From Sphingobacterium sp. (GTDB lineage: Bacteria; Bacteroidota; Bacteroidia; Sphingobacteriales; Sphingobacteriaceae), in assembly GCA_031277685.1 (NCBI GenBank), contig JAITLV010000340.1, positions 1 through 64,000 on the forward strand: a stretch of 64,000 nucleotides of DNA. Reading direction: 5' to 3'. Below the pieces are notes generated by a model. It was given only the letters and a program-made list of their open reading frames with translations. It ran no database searches and was not told the DNA's origin. Positions 16,720 through 24,410 of the stretch are shown here, piece after piece (the stretch's first letter is position 1; each line of letters starts with the position of its first letter). A program made the position numbers and the translations under genes.

Positions 16720-18174
16720 CTATGTTGCCCAATCTTGATTTATCAACCGTTTTATTTGCAAGGGATTACTATCTTGTAGCTCTTTTGGTAAAAACTCATT
16801 AGGCCAATTTTGAAAGCTTATCGGGCGTAGAAAACGTTTTATGGCATCAGGACCGACAGAAGTAAAGCGTGAATCGGTTGTCGCCGGAAATGGCCCTCCG
16901 TGTTGCATAGCATATCTCACCTCAACACCTGTAGGCATTCCTTGAAACAATAATCTTCCACATTTATCCTGGGCAACTGTAAACAGTGCCTGATATTTAC
17001 GCATATCATCCGCTGACGCTGCAAGAGTTAAACTTATCTGACCGGGCAAATGTTTCATTAAGCTGGTCATCTCATCAATATCAGTACAGGAGACGACTAA
17101 GCCAAACGGTCCGAAAACTTCTTCCAATAAGAGTGGATTGATCAGTACCTGCGCTGCGTCTGCTTCCATCAACATTGCTTGAGCAAAGCCTTCCTGCATG
17201 CTATCCTCGCCCTCCGCTAATATACGCACCCCGTCCCATTGAATTCGTTCACTTCGCAACCGATCATAAGACTCCAATATACCTCGATGTAACATTTTGC
17301 CGCCCGGAATAGTTTGTATTTCTTTCTTCAGATGAATTTTAAGTGCATCTAAATTCTCTCCTTCCAGGCCAATCAATACACCTGGATTGGTACAAAACTG
17401 CCCCACACCCAAGACTAATGATCCAATATATTGTTTTGCAAATGCGTGGAGGTTGTTCTCTAAATAATCTGGCAAAACAAAGACCGGATTTATACTTCCC
17501 ATTTCCGCAAAGACCGGAATGGGATCAGGTCTTGACTGGCCTAAATCGTATAGCGTCTTCCCTCCGGCAAAGGATCCGGTAAAAGCTACTGCCTTAATCA
17601 ATGGGTGCTGGACCAATTGCGCTCCTATTGCGAAAGAATCCGATCGCACATGGCTAAAAACACCAGCAGGAGCACCATACTTTAAAATTCCACGATGGAT
17701 GGCATCGGCCATCAATTGAGATGTTTTGACATGTGCGGGATGAGCCTTCACAATGACTGAACATCCCGCCCCGACAGCACTTGCAGTATCCCCCCCGGCA
17801 GTTGAAAAAGCAAACGGAAAATTGCTTGCCCCAAAGACAACAACCGGACCTAGCCCTTTATTGTATTTACGTAAATCAATTCGTCCATCCGCACTTTTAT
17901 CAATCCTGGCCTCACTGTATAAACCTGTATGAATCGCATCAGCATACATACGCCACTGATTCACCATCCGCGCTTTTTCCCCCTCAAGTCGAGCAATAGG
18001 CAGCGCAGTCTCCAAATGAGCTGTTTCAATCAGTACCTTGCCAATAGCCTCAATTTCATTAGCAATCGTATGCATCAATTCTGCTCTTTCAATCACATTA
18101 CTCTGTTGTAGAAACTGAAAGCCCCCCTCAGCCTGATGTACGATAGCATTAATCTCCTTTTCGTTTTGAATCAT
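16720..18174 (-). CDS. 2,5-dioxovalerate (alpha-ketoglutarate semialdehyde) dehydrogenase
   Basis: 484-residue aldehyde dehydrogenase. The catalytic Cys is in GVGQFCTNPGVLIG, the general-base Glu in VFAEMGSINPVF, and the cofactor-binding segment includes AFTGSFAGGKTLYDL. FGASNFPFAFSTAGGDTASA and the QFCTNPG Cys context are characteristic of the NADP-preferring ketoglutarate-semialdehyde dehydrogenases of hydroxyproline and sugar-acid pathways. It oxidises alpha-ketoglutarate semialdehyde to alpha-ketoglutarate, the final step of hydroxyproline breakdown. It lies between the deaminase and epimerase genes on the same strand. No signal peptide; cytoplasmic. Confidence 0.9.
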   Translation of the reverse strand: MIQNEKEINAIVHQAEGGFQFLQQSNVIERAELMHTIANEIEAIGKVLIETAHLETALPIARLEGEKARMVNQWRMYADAIHTGLYSEARIDKSADGRIDLRKYNKGLGPVVVFGASNFPFAFSTAGGDTASAVGAGCSVIVKAHPAHVKTSQLMADAIHRGILKYGAPAGVFSHVRSDSFAIGAQLVQHPLIKAVAFTGSFAGGKTLYDLGQSRPDPIPVFAEMGSINPVFVLPDYLENNLHAFAKQYIGSLVLGVGQFCTNPGVLIGLEGENLDALKIHLKKEIQTIPGGKMLHRGILESYDRLRSERIQWDGVRILAEGEDSMQEGFAQAMLMEADAAQVLINPLLLEEVFGPFGLVVSCTDIDEMTSLMKHLPGQISLTLAASADDMRKYQALFTVAQDKCGRLLFQGMPTGVEVRYAMQHGGPFPATTDSRFTSVGPDAIKRFLRPISFQNWPNEFLPKELQDSNPLQIKRLINQDWAT

Positions 18175-18246
18175 TCCTTTCTATTTTGCCTATTTATAAA
18201 TATGTGGTATTCTGAGTTCTCTACAAAATGACTTTATGAAGTTTCA

Positions 18247-19146
18247 CTACAACTGAGGTCTGGTCGCTATTGCACCAGCGATGACCTGTTTAACCCGTTG
18301 CTCCTCTTCCCCAATCAATGATAACCTTGGAGCTCTTGTGTATGGTGTTGAAATCCCTTCTGCTGTAGCTGCTAATTTTATATATTGAACCAACTTAGGG
18401 TGAATATCCAATTCCAATAAAGGCATAAACCAGCGATATATCGCTAATGCTTGTTTATATTCTCCCTGACGAGCGAGACGATACATTGCGACCGTTTCTT
18501 TGGGAAAAGCATCCACCAAGCCAGCCACCAAACCATCTGCTCCCAACATCAAAGATTCCAAACTCAATGTATCCACACCGGCCATGATCTTTAATCTATC
18601 ATTGAAACGATTTTTCAAACGTGTAATATTTGTCACATCACGTGTTGACTCCTTCACAGCTTGGATATTCGGTTCGAGCAATAATTCTTCGAACATATCC
18701 AACGACACATAGGTACCATAATCAATAGGATTATTATAGATTAAAATTGGTAATCTTGTGCTTTGTGCAACCGAGCGAAAATACGCAACAACCTCTCTAT
18801 CATCAGCCCGATAACGCATTGGGGGTAGCAACATTAAACCATCCGCCCCTAATTTTTCACTGTTTTTGGCAACTAAGATTGCATCCGCTGTCGTATTCTC
18901 TGCAATATTGAGCAAAACGGGAACACGGCCATTCACCACTTTCAACGCATGTTTTAATAATGTGTATTTTTCCTCGGTAGTCAAAACACTCGCTTCCCCC
19001 AATGATCCTGCAACAATCAGCCCATTGACTCCTGCCGCCACTTGTGCATCAATGTTTAGTGTAAACATATCTAAATCCAAATTCCCATTTTCATCAAATG
19101 GTGATAACATTGCCGGGTAAATTCCCTCCCAATTCAATTGTGCCAT
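18247..19146 (-). CDS. DapA-family lyase, likely 1-pyrroline-4-hydroxy-2-carboxylate deaminase
   Basis: 299 residues of the DHDPS/NAL TIM-barrel family. The Schiff-base lysine is K165 (NIQAVKESTRD), Y137 (ILIYNNP) is the conserved tyrosine, and GSLGEASVLT is the substrate-carboxylate loop (GxxGE). DapA proper is unlikely because of the neighbours: it heads an operon with ketoglutarate-semialdehyde dehydrogenase, hydroxyproline epimerase and D-hydroxyproline dehydrogenase. In that pathway a DapA homologue removes ammonia and water from pyrroline-4-hydroxy-2-carboxylate to give ketoglutarate semialdehyde. The specific substrate is inferred from context. Confidence 0.87.
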   Translation of the reverse strand: MAQLNWEGIYPAMLSPFDENGNLDLDMFTLNIDAQVAAGVNGLIVAGSLGEASVLTTEEKYTLLKHALKVVNGRVPVLLNIAENTTADAILVAKNSEKLGADGLMLLPPMRYRADDREVVAYFRSVAQSTRLPILIYNNPIDYGTYVSLDMFEELLLEPNIQAVKESTRDVTNITRLKNRFNDRLKIMAGVDTLSLESLMLGADGLVAGLVDAFPKETVAMYRLARQGEYKQALAIYRWFMPLLELDIHPKLVQYIKLAATAEGISTPYTRAPRLSLIGEEEQRVKQVIAGAIATRPQL

Positions 19147-19375
19147 AGCTTAATAACTTTTAAATTTTATTAGACAAATCTATCTGGAATAAGTCAACCG
19201 GTCTTCTTATCAATTAATCAACTCTGACCTAATATTCACCTTTTATACGAGATTTTTGATCCAATGCGATCATTCCATGTATATGACTTTCCTATTAGCT
19301 TAGCCATTGGGAAAATAACAGTATTACTCTCCCCTCTTTGAGCTGGTCTACATTGACCAATTTAATTTCAAAAAA
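19147..19375. other. 5' region of the hydroxyproline operon
   Basis: About 230 bases between the first gene of the minus-strand hydroxyproline operon and the sRNA B promoter. It should hold the operon promoter on the minus strand. I found no clear -7 box or inverted repeat. Confidence 0.35.
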
Positions 19376-19408
19376 TATTGCAAGTGTGTCAAAAACACAC
19401 TATCTTTG
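19376..19408 (+). promoter_or_regulatory. Promoter of sRNA copy B with perfect spacer dyad
   Basis: TATTG at 19376-19380, 20 bases, then TATCTTTG at 19401-19408. The spacer holds AGTGTGTCAAAAACACACT (19383-19401), a perfect 7-bp inverted repeat with 5-base centre. Its centre is 12 bases after the -33 G, exactly as in copies A and C. Confidence 0.75.
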
Positions 19409-19412
19409 CTGT

Positions 19413-19477
19413 ATCATAATTTAGGTTTATAATTGGTTATTTAAGGTTTTCATTCTCCCCGTTTGAAAACCTTTTTT
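19413..19477 (+). ncRNA. Small RNA, three-copy family, copy B
   Basis: Core begins five bases after the -7 box. The terminator stem is AAGGTTTTC (19443-19451) with GAAAACCTT (19465-19473), 9 bp, with the same 13-base loop carrying CTCCCC, and a T run to 19477. There is one difference from copy A and one from copy C over about 65 bases. No start codon. It lies between the 5' end of the hydroxyproline operon and the 3' end of the flavoprotein gene, immediately right of the hydroxyproline island. Confidence 0.75.
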
Positions 19478-19593
19478 GTTTTTATATGCTACGAAATTAG
19501 GATTAACACCTTTGCCCTAACGATCAAAAAGATCGTTATCTTCAAATAAATCAAGCCTATAGACCCCATAAAAACATCATTTATACAGATTGT

Positions 19594-20124
19594 CTATAAC
19601 TGTTTCAAAAAGTTAAGATAGCGCGGTACACTCCGTTCAACCCATTCGTTGGAAGTGTCCTGTTCGATACCATAATAGGCAAAAAGTGGTTTATAATCGG
19701 CCCGAACATAATTGAATGTAATCTCAAAGGGACTTGTCAATTGTTCCAAATTGTATTTATATTTTCCGCCAGTATCATATTCTTTTTCGTCAATCCCAAC
19801 AGAGAGCACCAAAGCAATCTTCTTTCCGGCTAACTTGTAACCACTAGATTTTCCATAGGCCCAACCATAGGTTAATACCTCATCCAGCCATTTTTTTAAA
19901 AGTGGTGGACAGTTAAACCAATAAAATGGAAATTGAAATATAATTTTATCATACTGTTCAATCAATTGCTGCTCCGCCAGAATATCTATTTTTTCATTTG
20001 GATACTTCTTATACAGTTGATGGATTTCGTAATCATCTGGATGTTTTTCCAGTTCCCTGATCCATCTTTTGTTCATGATTGATTCTTCTATCCTGGGATG
20101 TATTATAATGACTAATGTTTTCAT
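19594..20124 (-). CDS. NAD(P)H-dependent oxidoreductase (flavodoxin-like fold, MdaB/KefF type)
   Basis: 176 residues. MKTLVIIIHPRIEESIMNKRW is the FMN-phosphate loop region of the Flavodoxin_2 family. IIFQFPFYWFNCPPLLKKWL contains the family signature FPFYWxxxPxxLKxWxD, followed by GWAYG. It reduces quinones or similar electrophiles with two electrons from NAD(P)H in the cytoplasm. It is divergent from an HxlR regulator, an arrangement typical of quinone- or aldehyde-inducible detoxification units. The exact substrate is unknown. Confidence 0.9.
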   Translation of the reverse strand: MKTLVIIIHPRIEESIMNKRWIRELEKHPDDYEIHQLYKKYPNEKIDILAEQQLIEQYDKIIFQFPFYWFNCPPLLKKWLDEVLTYGWAYGKSSGYKLAGKKIALVLSVGIDEKEYDTGGKYKYNLEQLTSPFEITFNYVRADYKPLFAYYGIEQDTSNEWVERSVPRYLNFLKQL

Positions 20125-20271
20125 AACTGCTAATTTTTGTAAAATTTGAACACTCCTACCACCATATCAGATCACAGTAATAGTTTTGATTAACTCGATT
20201 ATTTTGTATTAAAATAGCGAGATATTCTTTATTTTGGGGCGGTGGTAACCCAATGTTCGGTACTATAAAAA

Positions 20272-20649
20272 ATGTTCGCAATGACAAAAATCAAAGAAAG
20301 TTCTAGTAATTTCGCCAATAAACAAATGTTGGCAAATGAGTGTCCTGAAGTATTTGCTGCTCATATTATTGGTGGGCAATGGTCTTTAGCGATCTGTTGC
20401 TACCTCATCAACGGAAGTCTTCGATACAATGAAATCAGAAAGTTTCTACCTAATATCACCGAACGTATGTTGACGCTACAGTTGCGAAAATTAGAAGCAA
20501 GTGGTGTTGTGAGACGTAAGGTATATCCTGAAGTACCGCCACGTGTAACTTATGAATTGACGGCTATTGGCCACGAATTATCACCTATCATTCACGAACT
20601 TGGAAAATGGGGAGAAAAACTGTTAAATGAGACTAACACAATGCAATGA
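20272..20649 (+). CDS. HxlR family transcriptional regulator
   Basis: 125 residues from ATG 20272; a second ATG at 20281 (MTKIKESS) is equally plausible. The single winged helix is typical of HxlR/DUF24: IIGGQWSLAICCYL, RYNEIRKFLPNITERMLTLQ and a wing with VYPEVPPRVTYELT. The N-terminal Cys (NECPEVFAAH) sits where redox-sensing cysteines occur in HypR/QorR/YodB proteins. It is divergent from the flavoprotein gene and probably controls it in response to quinones or other electrophiles. The imperfect dyad CTCG...CGAG at 20194-20221 between them is a possible operator. Confidence 0.88.
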   Translation: MFAMTKIKESSSNFANKQMLANECPEVFAAHIIGGQWSLAICCYLINGSLRYNEIRKFLPNITERMLTLQLRKLEASGVVRRKVYPEVPPRVTYELTAIGHELSPIIHELGKWGEKLLNETNTMQ

Positions 20650-20872
20650 ATAGCATCTAATTTTTGAGGCTCTCCTGCAATAATCCATACCATTGCCTGA
20701 TCGTGATTGTATAATACAACAGGACGATCGAATATTTTTCTAAAATTGTAAATCAATACATTAAAAAAAACACAAACAACTCACAATAAAGCAATTAAAG
20801 CATAAAACGCATTAATTCTTTTATCTGATGACAGGGCCAATATCATGTTTATACTTTTTATTTTAAAATAAA
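20650..20872. other. Gene-free stretch before sRNA C
   Basis: About 220 AT-rich bases after the hxlR-type gene. No reading frame, promoter box or terminator was recognised before the sRNA C promoter. Confidence 0.35.
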
Positions 20873-20904
20873 TTTGCATAGTGTAATAAATACACTTACC
20901 TTTG
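20873..20904 (+). promoter_or_regulatory. Promoter of sRNA copy C with spacer dyad
   Basis: TTTG at 20873-20876, 20 bases, then TACCTTTG at 20897-20904. The spacer holds AGTGTAATAAATACACT (20880-20896), a perfect 6-bp inverted repeat. The arm ends differ from copy B (GTA/TAC instead of GTGT/ACAC), but both sides changed together. Confidence 0.75.
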
Positions 20905-20908
20905 TACT

Positions 20909-20974
20909 ATCATAATTTAGGTTTATAATTGGTTATTGAAGGTTTTCATTCTCCCCGTTTGAAAACCTTTTTTT
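20909..20974 (+). ncRNA. Small RNA, three-copy family, copy C
   Basis: Core starts five bases past the -7 box. The terminator stem AAGGTTTTC (20939-20947) pairs with GAAAACCTT (20961-20969) around the same CTCCCC loop, then seven T. The only core difference from copy B is T to G just before the stem. It ends 40 bases short of the GH32 stop codon (opposite strand), so its terminator region could also affect the 3' end of the GH32 message. Confidence 0.75.
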
Positions 20975-21013
20975 ATTTTATTTAGGTACATATTTTTTAA
21001 TATCTCCATCCTT

Positions 21014-22699
21014 CTATTCCTCAGACCAGATACTTTTCAGTGTATATAATTCAGCTTGTTCCAACATCGCCTGACCATTCAAGACGCCAATTGCATATTG
21101 TAAGTTGTTACGGTCAAAATTATAATTTATAGGCATGTAGATTTCTCCATTTTGAGCAAAAAGTTCAAGTCCAGTACGATCTACGAACAATCTCAACATC
21201 AATTTTTCATCTCTTAAAGGAACTATCGCGCGCACATTATCTATAACCATCTCTTCCGTTACAACATTGTAGTTCATGACCAGGCCCCGCACATTGATTT
21301 GAATATTTTTAGCACTATTCGGTCTTATCAGAAGATTGAGTTCTGCCACTTCAGCAGTAAAATGCTGCAGTTGATCTGGTTTTTCGGGATGTATGGTATT
21401 TCGGTCAAGATGATATTTATTCTTCCTTAATTTTTGCAATTCAACAACAGGTTCCCTAAATAGACGTATACCACTTGATGTTGTTTTTAATTTCAATTCC
21501 ATTGGTATGCTCATCGATTGATTGAAAGCCGCTGGACCGTGGTTCGTATGGGTTCGCCACCATCCGATTTCGACGCGACGTCCCTGAGGCTCGTTACTAA
21601 AGGTTTGTGCCGCATAATAATCACGTCCGTATTGACTGAACAATCTTTCCGCCTCGGGGATAAACTTTTTGCCATCAAAACTTCCGATAGCGTATTGACT
21701 ATTGGCTCCAGTTAGAACCCATTTTTTCTGCTTTGGATTATTATCCACGGCTAGTTCAAAAAACTCGGGACATTCAAATAGATAACGGTCATTTCCCTTA
21801 CCGCCATCCACTTTACTTGCAAACGCCCAGGTTTTCATATCTCTTGATGTAAACAAATGCATGCTATGCTGTCCATCCTCTCCTTCGACATATAGTATCA
21901 GCACCCAATGTTTTGAGGGTTCATGCCATATTACTTTTGGATCCCGATTGCCTGTTGAGATCTTATCCAAAATATGGTTTGACAATTTTTTAAATTCTTT
22001 TCCGTCCAACGTATACGCTAATCCCTGCTTCCAGGATTTCTCCGCTGCCGTGTAGAATAATACCATGGGAGGAGCTGAAATACCGCCCCCTAATCCAGCG
22101 CTATTCTTCGTATCCACAACAGCCCCTCCACTAAACATAACACCGGATTCATCCGGATACAGGGCTTCTCCCGATTCTTTCCAATGGATCAAATCGGTAG
22201 ACACCGCATGCCCCCAATGCATATTTCCCCAATTGGTACCATATGGATTATGCTGAAAAAAGAGATGATATTTCCCCTTGAAGAAAACCAAACCGTTGGG
22301 ATCATTCAACCATCCCCGTTTAGCAGAAAAATGAATTTGCCCTCGTCCATTCTCCGCATATATCCTATTGTCATCCTGCAAATCTGTCTGTTCCATTAAA
22401 TTGAATCCTACGCGCTGTTTATTGGAATTAAATACGGATAGTTTAAGTGATTGACCTTTCCATTTCTCTATATCCAGATAGGCGATCCAATCATATAGAC
22501 TATCTGCCAATTCGACGTCAAACCATCTTACTTTTTCATTGTTCAACCAAAGCTCGATATCACGCTTGGGTGCTCCATTTTTAACCGGAATTTTTAAGTA
22601 CCGATGGTTGGCATATAAGGTCTGCGATTCAGTAGTCTGGCCATTTATATTGGAGACAAATGCCATCATACCCACAAAAAACATAAGAATCTTATTCAT
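21014..22699 (-). CDS. GH32 fructosidase (levanase/inulinase-like), secreted
   Basis: 561 residues with a signal peptide (NINGQ, cut near residue 20). GH32 landmarks: the nucleophile D133 in GWLNDPNGL, the RDP motif (R252-P254) and the acid/base E309 in FECPEFF. After the five-bladed propeller comes the C-terminal beta-sandwich (about 400-561). An extra N-terminal region (about 25-110) precedes the catalytic domain. It hydrolyses beta-fructosides such as levan, inulin or sucrose outside the cytoplasm. It stands alone, without susC/susD, fructokinase or a hybrid two-component sensor nearby, so it is not part of a classical fructan locus in this window. Confidence 0.93.
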   Translation of the reverse strand: MNKILMFFVGMMAFVSNINGQTTESQTLYANHRYLKIPVKNGAPKRDIELWLNNEKVRWFDVELADSLYDWIAYLDIEKWKGQSLKLSVFNSNKQRVGFNLMEQTDLQDDNRIYAENGRGQIHFSAKRGWLNDPNGLVFFKGKYHLFFQHNPYGTNWGNMHWGHAVSTDLIHWKESGEALYPDESGVMFSGGAVVDTKNSAGLGGGISAPPMVLFYTAAEKSWKQGLAYTLDGKEFKKLSNHILDKISTGNRDPKVIWHEPSKHWVLILYVEGEDGQHSMHLFTSRDMKTWAFASKVDGGKGNDRYLFECPEFFELAVDNNPKQKKWVLTGANSQYAIGSFDGKKFIPEAERLFSQYGRDYYAAQTFSNEPQGRRVEIGWWRTHTNHGPAAFNQSMSIPMELKLKTTSSGIRLFREPVVELQKLRKNKYHLDRNTIHPEKPDQLQHFTAEVAELNLLIRPNSAKNIQINVRGLVMNYNVVTEEMVIDNVRAIVPLRDEKLMLRLFVDRTGLELFAQNGEIYMPINYNFDRNNLQYAIGVLNGQAMLEQAELYTLKSIWSEE

Positions 22700-22927
22700 T
22701 ATTTACTTATTAATATCAATATGAAATAGCATGCCTGATCATGATCCGTTTCTCTTCTTACCCCATATGAAGGCATCTTCACAAAAATATTTACAATACC
22801 TCATATATTTCATCCAAGACAGATCAAAATACATCCGATTTGTCTCAACCAACACCATGATTACTAACGAATTGCCTTTTATCGTTATAGCAACAAGGAT
22901 GGCTACTCAGTAAAAAACCAATAAATA
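22700..22927. other. 5' region of the GH32 gene
   Basis: AT-rich intergenic DNA between the GH32 start and the terminator of the next operon. A 60-codon frame on the plus strand has no coding character, and I see no clear promoter motif. Confidence 0.3.
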
Positions 22928-22963
22928 AAAAGCGAGGGATAAATTTTTAATATCCCTCGCTTT
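22928..22963 (-). terminator. Terminator of the DUF1080/Gfo-Idh operon
   Basis: A 13-bp perfect stem, AAAGCGAGGGATA (22928-22940 plus A22941 side) against TATCCCTCGCTTT ending 22963, with a 9-base loop. On the minus strand it continues into TTTTTATTT. It lies 26 bases past the Gfo/Idh stop. Confidence 0.75.
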
Positions 22964-22988
22964 CTTTATATAAATCAAAGTGGCCAGA

Positions 22989-24404
22989 TTACATTTTATA
23001 ATACTGCTCCCAGCCTCTTGCAGGCGGTGGTCCTGCCAACAGTGCATTCGCAAATTTATCATTGCTGATTTCCTTTTTTAGCGGATCAAAGATCAACTTG
23101 GCATTCAGACGCTGTGCAATTACGCCCAGACAGAATACTTGACTTAAAGGTCCAGCGATCTCAAAAGCGGATCGGGTTTTTTCTTCGCCCTTACATGCTT
23201 TCAGGAAGTTAGCAAAGTGGTTAGAAGGTGATTGTGGAACCTCCGGGAGACGAGATTCCATTTCTTTGGCTTTTGCCTCAGGTATAATCTGCAAAATGCT
23301 TGCATGGGAACCACCTTTAAATGTCAGATCCTTACCATAGATAATTTTTCCAGGATTCAACTTTGCAGGCTCCAGTTTACCTGTACTAGGTGCTGGAATG
23401 TTCGGATCCAATCCTGAAACCCCATACCCCTCAGGTATAGGTGGCAAGTTATCTAATCCATCGTACCAATTAATGTCAACTGCCGGCATTTTTTTCCGCT
23501 TTGGAAAATGAAATTTCAATGTCGAAGACATTGGGAAAAAATAGGAATTATGACCGTCCAACTTTACGGCACTCACCTCTGTGGGCAACCCGAGATCCAA
23601 AAATTCATGTGCAGTGTCTAAGATGTGTGCTCCCCAATCTCCAAGCGCTCCCATACCGAAATCGTACCAGCAGCGCCATTGCCCATTCACAAAATCCTTA
23701 TTGTAATTATGTCCTAGGGTCTGCATCTGCCACAATTCCCAATCTAAGGTTTCTGGGGTCAGTTCAGCAGCCGGGAATCCTTTCATATTGATATCCCATC
23801 CATGCCATCTTCGGGGCATATTCATATGCGCATCTATGCGCGTAACATCTTTAATTATACCTGCATCCTTCCAAGCCTTGAATTGAAAATAATTTGCTTC
23901 GGAGTGTCCCTGATTCCCCATCTGTGTCACAAGCTTTGGATTCTTCCGGGCCTTATTTGTCATTAACTCAACTTCAAGAAATGTCCGCGCCATTGGCTTT
24001 TCTACATAAACATGTTTTCCAAGGTCCAATGCCAACATTGTTATGGCGAAATGAGAGAAATCTGGTGTACCGATACTGACAGCATCAATCTGACTGCCCA
24101 TCTTATCAAACATAACCCTAAAATCTTTAAACTTTGGTGCATTCGGAAACATTCCCAGAATTTCCTGCGTATGTTTAGCTCCTAAATCAACATCACATAG
24201 TGCCACAATATTGCAAAGTCCAGTTTTATAGAGCTCCTTAATAATGTCCGCAGCTCTATTTCCCAAGCCTACACAGGCTAAATTGACCCGTTCATTTGGT
24301 TTGGCCAGATTAAATTTACCAAAAGCACTATTGGATAACATGACCGCCCCCGCAGCAATCATAGATTGCTTCACGAAGTTTCGGCGAGATAAATACTGAT
24401 TCAT
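22989..24404 (-). CDS. Gfo/Idh/MocA family oxidoreductase, Tat-type leader
   Basis: 471 residues. The leader SRRNFVKQSMIAAGAVML is a twin-arginine-type signal, so the folded cofactor-bound protein is probably exported to the periplasm. The NAD-binding Rossmann domain follows (LACVGLGNRAADII, then VEKPMARTF with the conserved EKP). It belongs to the large secreted Gfo/Idh group of Bacteroidota and Planctomycetota. It lies 6 bases after a double DUF1080 (3-keto-disaccharide hydrolase) gene. Family knowledge links such pairs to oxidation of glycosides at C3 followed by cleavage. The substrate cannot be read from sequence. Confidence 0.88.
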   Translation of the reverse strand: MNQYLSRRNFVKQSMIAAGAVMLSNSAFGKFNLAKPNERVNLACVGLGNRAADIIKELYKTGLCNIVALCDVDLGAKHTQEILGMFPNAPKFKDFRVMFDKMGSQIDAVSIGTPDFSHFAITMLALDLGKHVYVEKPMARTFLEVELMTNKARKNPKLVTQMGNQGHSEANYFQFKAWKDAGIIKDVTRIDAHMNMPRRWHGWDINMKGFPAAELTPETLDWELWQMQTLGHNYNKDFVNGQWRCWYDFGMGALGDWGAHILDTAHEFLDLGLPTEVSAVKLDGHNSYFFPMSSTLKFHFPKRKKMPAVDINWYDGLDNLPPIPEGYGVSGLDPNIPAPSTGKLEPAKLNPGKIIYGKDLTFKGGSHASILQIIPEAKAKEMESRLPEVPQSPSNHFANFLKACKGEEKTRSAFEIAGPLSQVFCLGVIAQRLNAKLIFDPLKKEISNDKFANALLAGPPPARGWEQYYKM

Positions 24405-24410
24405 ATGATC

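Noticed and set aside
18247..19146. Assignment as dihydrodipicolinate synthase (dapA) for lysine biosynthesis.
   Set aside because: The family fits, but position at the head of the hydroxyproline operon makes the pyrroline-hydroxycarboxylate deaminase role far more likely.
7080..20974. The three sRNA units as MITEs or transposon ends.
   Set aside because: No terminal inverted repeats or target-site duplications are seen, all copies have the same strand, and conservation matches promoter boxes, transcript and terminator instead of element ends.
7080..20974. CRISPR-like array because of repeats.
   Set aside because: Only three copies, 1.5 to 12 kb apart with genes between; no cas genes.
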